This document shows, piece by piece, positions 1-9,281 of a DNA stretch of 64,000 nt (position 1 is the first letter of the stretch; every line of letters begins with the position of its first letter). The notes under the pieces are model-generated. The model had not been told where the DNA came from, did not search any database, and saw nothing but the letters and a program-made list of their open reading frames with translations. The position numbers and the translations under genes were made by a program. This DNA is from Mucilaginibacter mallensis (GTDB lineage: Bacteria; Bacteroidota; Bacteroidia; Sphingobacteriales; Sphingobacteriaceae), in assembly GCF_900105165.1 (NCBI RefSeq), contig NZ_LT629740.1:496001-560000 (forward strand), read 5' to 3'.

Positions 1-1
1 A

Positions 2-799
2 GGGGTATCGCCTTTGGGGGCAGCTTTCTACAGGGTTTTGGTTGCCTGGCTTTGCCTGGTGCCCTATTGCATTGCGGCCAAAAAACTCAGGATTAATAAA
101 AGGCAACTTATTATAGCGCTAACCGCCGGAGTAGTTTTTGCTTTGGATGTAGCCGTTTGGAATATCTCCCTGTTAAAAATCAGTGCTACAGTATCAACCC
201 TTATTGCTAACCTGGCGCCTGTTTGGGTGGGCTTATTCAGCTTCCTGCTGTTCAAAAAAAGCTCAGGCATATTGTTTTGGGTAGGCACCCTGATTGCCAT
301 AACAGGCATGATAATATTAGTAGGGTACCAGCATATTTTACACCTGGAACTGAATACGGGTATTCTACTGGCTATTTTAGCCAGTTTGTTCTACGCAATC
401 TACATCATGATCACCAAAAATATTATGGCGGGTATTGATGTATTCACGTTTATGTTTTATAGCATGCTGAGTGCAAGTATGTTCTTGTTGCTGGTAAATT
501 GCTTTATGGGGAATGATATTATTGATTATTCGCCCAAAGTATGGTTCTGTTTTGTGGGGATGGGCCTAATATGCCAGCTTACCGGGTGGCTCACCATCAA
601 CTACTCGCTGCGTTACCTGGAATCGACCAAAGTGGCTATCACCTTATTGAGCCAAACCGTATTTGCAGGCCTGTTAGCTGCATTTTTACTGAGCGAAAGA
701 CTGGGTGCCAATGAAATTATAGGCAGTGTAATTGTGCTGGGCGGCATAGCCGTAACATTTTTAAAGGCAGGTAATCAATCAAATAAAATTGTATCTTAA
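2..799 (+). CDS. EamA/DMT-family transporter, 5' end outside window
   Basis: Inner-membrane permease of the drug/metabolite transporter superfamily (EamA repeats). The frame is open to the left edge (the codons before TTG at 14 read GVSP), so the true start lies upstream and the first helices are missing. The visible part is almost entirely hydrophobic helices, with an internal EamA-like repeat near the C-terminus (segments TKVAITLLSQTVFAGLLAA and ANEIIGSVIVLGGIAVTFL). The substrate cannot be read from the sequence; members export amino acids, metabolites or drugs. It ends 50 bp before dnaG, which has its own promoter. Family call sure, substrate unknown. Confidence 0.85.
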   Translation, partial: GVSPLGAAFYRVLVAWLCLVPYCIAAKKLRINKRQLIIALTAGVVFALDVAVWNISLLKISATVSTLIANLAPVWVGLFSFLLFKKSSGILFWVGTLIAITGMIILVGYQHILHLELNTGILLAILASLFYAIYIMITKNIMAGIDVFTFMFYSMLSASMFLLLVNCFMGNDIIDYSPKVWFCFVGMGLICQLTGWLTINYSLRYLESTKVAITLLSQTVFAGLLAAFLLSERLGANEIIGSVIVLGGIAVTFLKAGNQSNKIVS

Positions 800-830
800 C
801 GTTTGTTAATTATCCATTGATGATTTGCCC

Positions 831-838
831 TACATTTG
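831..838 (+). promoter_or_regulatory. Bacteroidota-type -7 box upstream of dnaG
   Basis: TACATTTG matches the TAnnTTTG -7 element of Bacteroidota housekeeping promoters. It lies 11 nt before the dnaG ATG, so the mRNA leader should be only about 5 nt. A TTTG at 802-805 is a possible -33 element, but its 25-nt spacing is longer than usual. Confidence 0.55.
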
Positions 839-849
839 CATTTTAGCAC

Positions 850-2778
850 ATGATAACAAAACCCACCATTGACAAGATTATGGAAGCCACCGACATTGTG
901 GAGGTGATAGGGGAGTTTGTGCAATTAAAAAAACGTGGGGCTAACTATGTGGGCCTGTCGCCATTTGTAAATGAGCGTACACCATCATTCACGGTATCGC
1001 CGGCTAAAGGTATTTTTAAGGATTTTTCATCGGGTAAAGGCGGTTCAGCAGTTACGTTTTTAATGGAACTGGAGAAATTCACCTATCCCGAGGCTCTCAA
1101 ATGGCTGGCGAAAAAGTATAGTATTGAGGTTGAGGAAACTGTTGATACCAGCGAGAACCGTGAAGCCGACAATCATCGCGAAAGCCTGATGATAGTTACG
1201 GGCTATGCCGCTAAATTTTTTCATGAAAGCTTACTGGAGACCGATGAAGGCAAAAATATAGGCCTTAGCTATTTTAAAGAGCGTGGTTTTAATAAAGATA
1301 CTATAACCAAGTTTGAGCTGGGTTATTCTCCCGATCAATGGGAAGCCTTTACTGGTCAGGCCATAAAAGAAGGTTATCAGCAAGAGTTTTTAGAGGAAAG
1401 CGGCTTATCTGTTAAGCGTGATAACGGCTCATTGTATGATCGTTACCGTGGCCGGGTAATGTTCCCGATACATAGCTTTACCGGGCGTGTGATTGCCTTT
1501 GGTGGGCGTACCTTAAAAAATGATAAGAACGTACCTAAATACGTAAACTCGCCTGAGTCGGAGATCTACCATAAATCAAATGTGCTTTATGGTTTGTTTT
1601 TTGCCAAGAAAGCCATCAGGGATGAGGATAACTGTTATTTGGTGGAAGGTTATGCCGATGTTATATCGGTACACCAGACAGGGATCGAGAATGTGGTGGC
1701 TTCATCAGGCACCTCATTAACAGTTGAACAGATCAGGCTGATTGGTCGCCTTACCAAAAACATCACCATTTTATATGATGGCGATGCGGCAGGTATAAAA
1801 GCCTCGTTGCGGGGGTTAGATATGATTTTGGAGGAAGGACTCAACGTAAAAGTAGTGCTGTTCCCCGATGGGCATGATCCTGATTCCTATGTGCGCAGCG
1901 TAGGTACCAGCGCATTCAAAAAATATATTGAAGATACTAAGAAAGATTTCATCCTGTATAAAACTGACCTGCTGCTTAAAGATGCGGGTAACGACCCCAT
2001 AAAAAAAGCAGAGGTAATACGGGAAATTGTTGAGAGCGTTGCCAAAATACCGGATTCCATAAAAGCATCGGTATTTATAAAAGAGTGCAGCGATCTGTTA
2101 AAGATAGATGAGCGCGCCCTGCTATCCGAGCTCAATAAAATGCGGATGGCTAAGGCCAAAAAGGATTCGCAGCAGCCAAATTCAAATCCAAGGCAGTTTG
2201 TGCCTGTTGATGAAACGTTGCTTTATGAGCCTATTGAAGACAACGCAAGAGATGATTTTAATCAAGAACGAGAAATTATACGCTTACTCTTATTATATGG
2301 GAATGTTATAATTGATTGGGATGGAATTGCTAATACTTATATAGGACCTTTTATAATATCCTCATTGGACGATGTAGAATTCGAAAACTCTGAATGTAGT
2401 AAAGTAATGGAAGTTTATAAACAAGAATATGAAAAAGGAATTATGCCTGATGATACTTTCTTGGTCAATTTCTATGATAATAAAGTTTCAGATTTAGCGA
2501 TCTCAATATTGTTATCACAATATTCTTTAAGTCCTAATTGGGTCTTAATGCATAATATTACAACTAATGATGAAACAAAAAATATGAAAGCTACTATACT
2601 TGGAGGCGTATTCAACTTAAAGAACCAAAAAGTTAAAAAGCTTCTCGATAACGTTCATCAGGAAATGCAAACTACAAATGATATAGAAGAATTAAATATA
2701 TTGTTAGCCCGACACATGCAACTTAAAAGAGTTGAAAAAAGCATTGCGGATTATTTAGGCATTGTAGTAGTAAGGTAA
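850..2778 (+). CDS. dnaG: DNA primase DnaG
   Basis: Synthesises RNA primers for replication, working with the replicative helicase at the fork. Order: degenerate CHC2-type N-terminal domain (residues about 1-100), catalytic core (about 120-250), Toprim domain (VEGYADV near 263, DGDAAG near 306, HDPDSYV near 342), then a helical helicase-interaction tail. Two oddities. All four expected zinc ligands are replaced: GLSPFV instead of GLCPFH (S37, V40) and FKDFSSGKGG instead of a CxxC (D58, S61). From about 2240 to the stop the DNA becomes AT-rich with different codon choice: 18 of 60 G+C at 2281-2340 against 29 of 60 at 901-960. The stop overlaps the yraN start by one base (TAATG), so the two are probably co-translated. 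Length (642 aa) is normal. Confidence 0.95.
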   Translation: MITKPTIDKIMEATDIVEVIGEFVQLKKRGANYVGLSPFVNERTPSFTVSPAKGIFKDFSSGKGGSAVTFLMELEKFTYPEALKWLAKKYSIEVEETVDTSENREADNHRESLMIVTGYAAKFFHESLLETDEGKNIGLSYFKERGFNKDTITKFELGYSPDQWEAFTGQAIKEGYQQEFLEESGLSVKRDNGSLYDRYRGRVMFPIHSFTGRVIAFGGRTLKNDKNVPKYVNSPESEIYHKSNVLYGLFFAKKAIRDEDNCYLVEGYADVISVHQTGIENVVASSGTSLTVEQIRLIGRLTKNITILYDGDAAGIKASLRGLDMILEEGLNVKVVLFPDGHDPDSYVRSVGTSAFKKYIEDTKKDFILYKTDLLLKDAGNDPIKKAEVIREIVESVAKIPDSIKASVFIKECSDLLKIDERALLSELNKMRMAKAKKDSQQPNSNPRQFVPVDETLLYEPIEDNARDDFNQEREIIRLLLLYGNVIIDWDGIANTYIGPFIISSLDDVEFENSECSKVMEVYKQEYEKGIMPDDTFLVNFYDNKVSDLAISILLSQYSLSPNWVLMHNITTNDETKNMKATILGGVFNLKNQKVKKLLDNVHQEMQTTNDIEELNILLARHMQLKRVEKSIADYLGIVVVR

Positions 2779-3146
2779 TGGCCCAACACCTCGACCTAGG
2801 CCGTAAAGGCGAAAGCATTGCTAAAACACTTCTTGAAAATTCCGGTTATGAAATACTGGATGAAAACTGGACGCATGGCAAAGCCGAGGTCGACCTGATT
2901 GCCTATAAAGACAAGGTGATTATATTTGTGGAGGTAAAAACGCGTACCGGCAATGGTTATGGCGAACCAGAAGATTTTGTGGATGACCGTAAACAAAAAT
3001 TATTGGTTAATGCCGCGGATGAATATATTTACCTGATGAATCACCAGGGCGATGTGCGCTTTGATATCATCTCCATATTATTTGATAAACAAGCTAATTA
3101 TAAAATAAAGCATATTGAAGATGCGTTTTGGCCACATGCCACATAA
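2778..3146 (+). CDS. YraN family (UPF0102) endonuclease-like protein
   Basis: Small restriction-endonuclease-fold protein of the YraN/UPF0102 family; cellular role unclear. The PD-(D/E)xK-like core is visible: GKAEVDLIA (the D) followed by FVEVKTRT (E-x-K), with the N-terminal GRKGESIAKTLLE helix typical of the family. 122 aa is the usual length. The start overlaps the dnaG stop by one base and the following gene begins 7 nt after the stop, suggesting one transcript from the dnaG promoter. Composition returns to normal immediately after the AT-rich dnaG tail. Confidence 0.9.
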   Translation: MAQHLDLGRKGESIAKTLLENSGYEILDENWTHGKAEVDLIAYKDKVIIFVEVKTRTGNGYGEPEDFVDDRKQKLLVNAADEYIYLMNHQGDVRFDIISILFDKQANYKIKHIEDAFWPHAT

Positions 3147-3153
3147 ACTGAAC

Positions 3154-4212
3154 ATGAATAATAAAATAAAGCTACTTTTTGCCTCGTTTGCATTACTGGC
3201 CCTCGGCTGTCACCATAATCAAACGGAAAATATTGTTAATATAAGTCCGGATGCGGGCACCAGCTACAAAAGTGGTGATGTGGTTGCTGTAAAAGCGCAT
3301 TATTCGGCTGATACCAAACCTGATTCTATTGTTTATTTAGTTGACTCGGTAAGGGTGGGTATGCTGAAGGATTCATCGGTATTGTCATTAAAAACTGATA
3401 GCATGCTTTTAGGCCCAAGGGTAATAACTGCACGGGTTTACACCGGCGGCAAAAATCAGGAAGCATCAACAAATATAGTTTTACTGGCAGCAAAAGCACC
3501 TGAAGAATATACCTACAAGGTAATAAAGGTTTATCCGCATGATACCAGCGCTTATACCGAAGGCTTGTTATATCACGATGGTTATTTATATGAAAGTACC
3601 GGTAATGCAGGTCATTCAGCCTTGAAAAAAGTAAATCTTGAAACCGGCAAAACCGTAATGGAAGCCAAGCTCGATCCTAAATATTTTGGAGAAGGCAGCG
3701 CTATAATCGACGGTAAAATTGTAATGTTCACCTATACAGAAAAATTAGGTTTTGTATTTGATAAGAACACGTTTAAAATGCTCAGTACTTTTAATAATAA
3801 TGTGGGTATTGAAGGCTGGGGAGTTACTTATGATGGCAATAAACTATACCTGGATGATAGTTCGAACCGGATCTGGTTCCTGGATAAAAATAATTACCAC
3901 GCCACAGGTTATATTGATGTGTACGATAATAAAAGAGCGATAGATTCAGTAAACGAACTGGAGTACATCGACCATAAACTATACTCGAACGTTTACCAGC
4001 ATGATACCATTTTGGTGATCAGCCCCAAAACAGGCGCGGTGCTTCAGCGTGTGGATATGAAGAATCTGTGGCCAATGGCAAGTCGCCCCGCTGATTTTGA
4101 TAATGGCCAAAACGTACTTAACGGTATAGCCTGGGATGAAAAAGGTAAAAGGCTCTTCGTAACCGGCAAAAAATGGCCGCATTTGTACCAGGTGGAGTTT
4201 GTGAAGAAGTAA
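3154..4212 (+). CDS. Glutaminyl-peptide cyclotransferase (plant type), lipoprotein
   Basis: Predicted to convert N-terminal glutamine to pyroglutamate (beta-propeller 'plant-type' glutamine cyclotransferase). I choose ATG 3154 because it opens a lipoprotein signal, MNNKIKLLFASFALLALGC, with the lipobox Cys at residue 19; an upstream in-frame ATG at 3115 lies inside yraN. Residues about 25-115 form an Ig-like region; the remainder has the enzyme signatures YTEGLLY, ESTG, EGWGVTYDG, NELEYI and LNGIAWD. Cleavage at Cys19 would place it in the periplasmic leaflet or outer membrane. Last gene of the dnaG-yraN run, followed by a strong hairpin. Confidence 0.88.
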   Translation: MNNKIKLLFASFALLALGCHHNQTENIVNISPDAGTSYKSGDVVAVKAHYSADTKPDSIVYLVDSVRVGMLKDSSVLSLKTDSMLLGPRVITARVYTGGKNQEASTNIVLLAAKAPEEYTYKVIKVYPHDTSAYTEGLLYHDGYLYESTGNAGHSALKKVNLETGKTVMEAKLDPKYFGEGSAIIDGKIVMFTYTEKLGFVFDKNTFKMLSTFNNNVGIEGWGVTYDGNKLYLDDSSNRIWFLDKNNYHATGYIDVYDNKRAIDSVNELEYIDHKLYSNVYQHDTILVISPKTGAVLQRVDMKNLWPMASRPADFDNGQNVLNGIAWDEKGKRLFVTGKKWPHLYQVEFVKK

Positions 4213-4330
4213 GCCCCCTAACCCCCTGAAGGGGGAACAATTTGTCCTTACTAAGAAAAAACAAAAAAGAGCCAGAATTTCTGGCTCTTTTTTGTTTAAT
4301 AAATATAGCTCCCTCTTCAGGGGGCTGGGG
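4213..4330. terminator. Bidirectional terminator inside an outer inverted repeat
   Basis: Between the convergent cyclotransferase gene and pgi, AGAGCCAG (4268-4275) pairs with CTGGCTCT (4281-4288), with A runs before and T runs after, so it can stop transcription from both sides. It is bracketed by an imperfect outer inverted repeat of CCCCTAACCCCCTGAAGGGG type (4213-4236 and 4310-4335). A related C-run/G-run palindrome is seen at 13,387-13,416 and 62,022-62,045, so this is a dispersed family. Confidence 0.8.
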
Positions 4331-4332
4331 GG

Positions 4333-6018
<1,686 letters not shown>

Positions 6019-6242
6019 TCAGGTGATAAATTAATCTGAAAGTTTACTTTTTCATGTATGATCAGTGTATTATTAACACACCTCACTTAGTGTTTGTTTT
6101 ACACCATGTTAATTGTAAAATTCCAAAAAATAATTACACTTTGTTTACATATTTAAAATAATTATTTATCATATTTGTACATCTTGTAAAGAAAACATCT
6201 ATTTATAATCAAATTGTTAATCGGCTCTTAAATTTTTTATTC

Positions 6243-6665
6243 ATGTTTGAGAAACTCTTTTTGCTTGTTAAAAATAACGCCGGGACGGCTGTTATGAACA
6301 ACCCGGAGGTACCGGAAAAATACCGTGATGCAGTGATAAATGAAGCTTCAAGTTCAATAATTGAAGTTTTAAAGGGTAATATGGAAGGCGGCAAACTAAA
6401 AGATACGATAAAGTATTTTCAGTTTTCGGGAGTTTACAATAATCCACTTATATCAAGCGCGGTTAAAAGATTTGCCAATAAACTGAATAATAACTATAAT
6501 ATTGATGCGGCGTCAGCGCTTGCTATCTCAAAATCTTTGATCCCGCCTGTTATGCAGGAATTAATAAAGGAATCAAAAAGCGAGAATAAGGACTTTGCAT
6601 TATCAGCCATATTAACAAAGCTTACCGGTATTCATGTTGATATGAACCAGCTAGCTGTAGCTTAA
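6243..6665 (+). CDS. Conserved-looking hypothetical protein, 140 aa
   Basis: I do not recognise the family. It is a soluble, helix-rich protein without signal peptide, membrane segment or Cys. It contains NNPEVPEKYRDAVINEAS and a C-terminal third with alternating hydrophobic residues. The pattern (short helices, ILTKLTG near the end) faintly recalls small bacterial DUF937-like proteins, but I would not assign it. It stands alone: a 260-bp AT-rich region with near-consensus CATATTTG at 6172-6179 precedes it and a hairpin follows. Normal codon use supports a real gene. Confidence 0.7.
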   Translation: MFEKLFLLVKNNAGTAVMNNPEVPEKYRDAVINEASSSIIEVLKGNMEGGKLKDTIKYFQFSGVYNNPLISSAVKRFANKLNNNYNIDAASALAISKSLIPPVMQELIKESKSENKDFALSAILTKLTGIHVDMNQLAVA

Positions 6666-6688
6666 GTATAAATTTTAACAACCTCATA

Positions 6689-6719
6689 TATGGCCTGCCA
6701 ATTTATTGGTGGGCTTTTT
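6689..6719 (+). terminator. Rho-independent terminator
   Basis: GCCTGCCAAT and ATTGGTGGGC pair (two G-T wobbles) around a short loop and are followed by a run of six T, 25 bp after the hypothetical gene. Confidence 0.75.
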
Positions 6720-6721
6720 TG

Positions 6722-6899
6722 TGCGATTTAGGATTTCGGATGTTCGATTTCGGAATTGTTTTTATTTGATTTTTTAGATATTGACAAATGAAAATCAATA
6801 TCTGCATATCATAAATCCGAAATACAAGTGAATTCGAAATCGAACATCCGAATTCCGAAATAAATGTAAATCCGAAATCGAACATCCGAATTCCGAAAT
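6722..6899. repeat. Quasi-palindrome built on TTTCGGAATTCGGATG words
   Basis: Words such as GATTTCGGATGTTCGATTTCGG (6727-6752) recur in inverted form at 6828-6858 and again, tandemly, at 6870-6899. The intervening 75 bp is AT-rich. The gap between two genes is thus filled by one low-complexity inverted repeat that runs directly into the prfB promoter. Confidence 0.8.
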
Positions 6900-6903
6900 T
6901 CTA

Positions 6904-6911
6904 TATATTTG
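6904..6911 (+). promoter_or_regulatory. TATATTTG promoter box of prfB
   Basis: Exact TAnnTTTG match only 4 nt before the prfB ATG (6916), which predicts transcription starting at or just inside the coding sequence. Confidence 0.6.
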
Positions 6912-6915
6912 CCAA

Positions 6916-8008
6916 ATGACTAAAGAACAGATTCAGGATTTAAGGGATAGAGTTACTTCCCTGAGGAGGCATCTTTGACATCGATACCAAACTCGATTTA
7001 TTACAAAAAGAACAGGATATAACTATAGGCCCAAATTTCTGGGATCATCCTAAAGATGCCGAAAAGGTACTGGCATCCATCAAAACAAAAAAAGTGTGGA
7101 CTGATGCTTTCCAAAAAGTAGTGGCGGTAGTTGAGGATGCAGCCGTTATGTATGATTTTTATCATGCAGGCGATGCTACCGAAGCCGAAATGCAGGAACA
7201 ATATGATGCTGCTATAAAGGCCGTTGAAGAACTGGAGTTTAAGAACATGCTCTCAGCTGATGAAGATCAGCTGAATGCCGTATTGCAGATTACCGCAGGT
7301 GCCGGTGGTACCGAAAGCTGCGACTGGGCCGGTATGCTCATGCGCATGTATATGATGTGGGCCGAAAAAAATGGCCATAAAGTAACCGAACAGGATTACC
7401 AGGAAGGTGATGTTACCGGTGTAAAAACCGTTACCCTGCAAATAGAAGGCGAATTCGCCTACGGTTATTTAAAGGGTGAAAACGGCGTACACCGTTTAGT
7501 ACGAATCTCGCCTTTCGACTCCAACGCCAAACGCCATACTTCATTTGCATCGGTATATGTTTATCCTTTGGTTGATGATACTATTGAGATCGACATTAAC
7601 CCGGCTGATATTGAGTTTGAGACCTTCCGCTCAGGCGGTGCAGGTGGGCAGAACGTGAACAAGGTGGAAACCGCCGTGCGTTTATACCACAAGCCATCGG
7701 GCATTATTATCAAGAACCAGGAATCGCGCTCGCAATTGCAGAATAAGGATAATGCTATCAGATTATTGAAATCGCAATTATATGAGGCCGAAATGCGTAA
7801 ACGCATGGAACTTACCAATGCTATTGAAGGCAATAAGAAAAAGATAGAGTGGGGATCACAGATAAGAAACTATGTGCTGCACCCGTATAAACTGGTGAAG
7901 GATTTGCGTACCGATCATGAAACATCAAATGCAGCCGCTGTTTTAGATGGCGACCTGGATGATTTTCTGAAAGCCTATTTAATGGAATTTGGCGGACCTA
8001 AAAGTTAA
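6916..8008 (+). CDS. prfB: Peptide chain release factor 2, programmed +1 frameshift
   Basis: Recognises UGA/UAA and triggers peptide release. Not a pseudogene: 20 codons are read from ATG 6916, then CTT TGA C at 6973-6979 shifts the ribosome +1, and reading continues from GAC 6977 to the stop, giving 363 aa (join 6916-6975, 6977-8008). The stop-codon-reading motif SPF ([14 protein letters not shown]) identifies RF2 rather than RF1, and [16 protein letters not shown] carries the catalytic GGQ. AGGAGG at 6964-6969, three nt before CTT, is the classic stimulatory Shine-Dalgarno-like element. A secreted hydrolase follows after 9 nt. Confidence 0.96.
6964..6979 (+). promoter_or_regulatory. prfB autoregulatory frameshift site
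   Basis: AGGAGG, three nt, CTT TGA C. In-frame UGA is read inefficiently when RF2 is scarce, favouring the +1 slip, so RF2 controls its own synthesis. The layout matches the bacterial prfB site; here it is in a genome whose genes otherwise show almost no Shine-Dalgarno sequences. Confidence 0.93.
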
Positions 8009-8017
8009 TTTTAAACC

Positions 8018-8929
8018 ATGAAAAAACTCCTGTTTGTATTAATGCTGATCTCATCTGCAACATTCGCGCAGCAATCAACACCAATATTGTTGTACCCCGA
8101 TGGCGTGCCCAATTCAAAGCCCGCGCCAAAGGATTATGTGGAAAATATGGATGCAGGTTCATTCATGCATAATGTTACGGTGCCTGCGCTTATTCCATAT
8201 TTCCCCGCAAAGGATAAGGCTAACGGCGCTGCCGTAGTGATCTGCCCGGGTGGAGGATATTCAGGATTATCGATGGTGAACGAAGGTTCGGAGATCGCGG
8301 CAGCATTTAATAGGATAGGAGTAACAGCATTCATTTTAAAGTACCGTATGCCGAGTGATAGTGTTATGGTTGATAAAACCATTGGCCCGTTACAAGATGC
8401 ACAACGCGCCATACAGCTGGTTAGGCAACGTGCCGCCGAGTGGGGTATTGATACGGCGCGTGTTGGTATTATTGGCTTTTCGGCGGGTGGCCACCTGGCA
8501 TCAACCGCGGCAACGCATTTTGATAAGGAAGTTATCGAGAATAAAAAACACATCAGTCTGCGCCCGAGTTTTGCGGTATTGTTATACCCGGTTGTAACCT
8601 TTGGGCAGTGGGCACACGTGGGCTCAAAAGAAAATCTGATCGGCAAAAATGCCCCGCAGACTTTGATTGACTTATATAGCAATGAAAAACAGGTAACGCC
8701 TAATACGCCGCCAACATTCCTGGTACATGCGCAGGACGACGGCCTGGTACCTGTTGAAAACAGCCTGATGTTTTACGGTGCCATGGTGAAAAATCATGTT
8801 AAGGGCGAGATCCATATTTACCAATTCGGCGATCATGGTTTTGGGCTGCATAACAGGGTAACCAAAGATGATTGGTTTAACAGTTTGGCTAAGTGGATGG
8901 ATGGGAATGGGTGGTTGAAGGCGAAGTAA
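8018..8929 (+). CDS. Secreted alpha/beta hydrolase, acetylxylan-esterase-like
   Basis: Exported serine esterase. Signal peptide MKKLLFVLMLISSATFAQ, then an alpha/beta-hydrolase fold of the BD-FAE/endo-1,4-xylanase-associated esterase type. Visible are the oxyanion-hole motif CPGGGYS (about 75), nucleophile elbow GFSAGGH (about 155), acid segment HAQDDGLVP (about 240) and catalytic His in GDHGFGL (about 272). Likely deacetylates plant polysaccharide, but the substrate is an inference. It begins 9 nt after prfB and may be read through from its promoter. Confidence 0.88.
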   Translation: MKKLLFVLMLISSATFAQQSTPILLYPDGVPNSKPAPKDYVENMDAGSFMHNVTVPALIPYFPAKDKANGAAVVICPGGGYSGLSMVNEGSEIAAAFNRIGVTAFILKYRMPSDSVMVDKTIGPLQDAQRAIQLVRQRAAEWGIDTARVGIIGFSAGGHLASTAATHFDKEVIENKKHISLRPSFAVLLYPVVTFGQWAHVGSKENLIGKNAPQTLIDLYSNEKQVTPNTPPTFLVHAQDDGLVPVENSLMFYGAMVKNHVKGEIHIYQFGDHGFGLHNRVTKDDWFNSLAKWMDGNGWLKAK

Positions 8930-9281
8930 AATTTATTCCTCATTGTCATTTCGACCGGAGGGAGAAATCTTCTGGCTAAAACATAACCGTTTGCAAGTCG
9001 AAGAAGATTTCTCCTCGTTCCTCGTTCGAAATGACAAGGCGGTTAAAGACTTACGAAGTTTTCAAAACTTCGTAAGTCTGAATATAAGCTAAGTAAAAAT
9101 CCCCTATTGTCATCCTGAACGTTAGTGAAGGATCTTCTTCGCTATGCACAGCGAATATGCATGGCGAAGAAGATTTCTCTCTTCGTTCGAAATGACAATA
9201 TTTTTTTCTCACGATTTGTTTAAAACTCCTTTTTGTTTTTCACCCAAAGAGTACCATTTTCGCAACCCGAATATTTGACAA
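8930..9281. repeat. Intergenic region filled with dispersed palindromic repeats
   Basis: Three units. 8943-9036: inverted repeat with ends GTCATTTCGA...TCGAAATGAC and inner arms AGAAATCTTCT / AGAAGATTTCT. 9047-9079: hairpin, arms AGACTTACGAAGTTTT / AAAACTTCGTAAGTCT. 9107-9197: a relative of the first with a changed left arm (GTCATCCTGAACG) but the same right arm. The first family recurs at 38,020-38,068 and 44,736-44,873 and the hairpin at 35,717-35,749. No coding potential seen. Confidence 0.9.

Noticed and set aside
3115..3153. Upstream start for the glutaminyl cyclotransferase
   Set aside because: It lies within yraN and would bury the lipoprotein signal; ATG 3154 gives a clean lipobox.
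6916..7093. In-frame stop in prfB, as if a pseudogene
   Set aside because: CTT TGA C with AGGAGG three nt upstream is the standard programmed +1 frameshift; the rest of the gene is intact.
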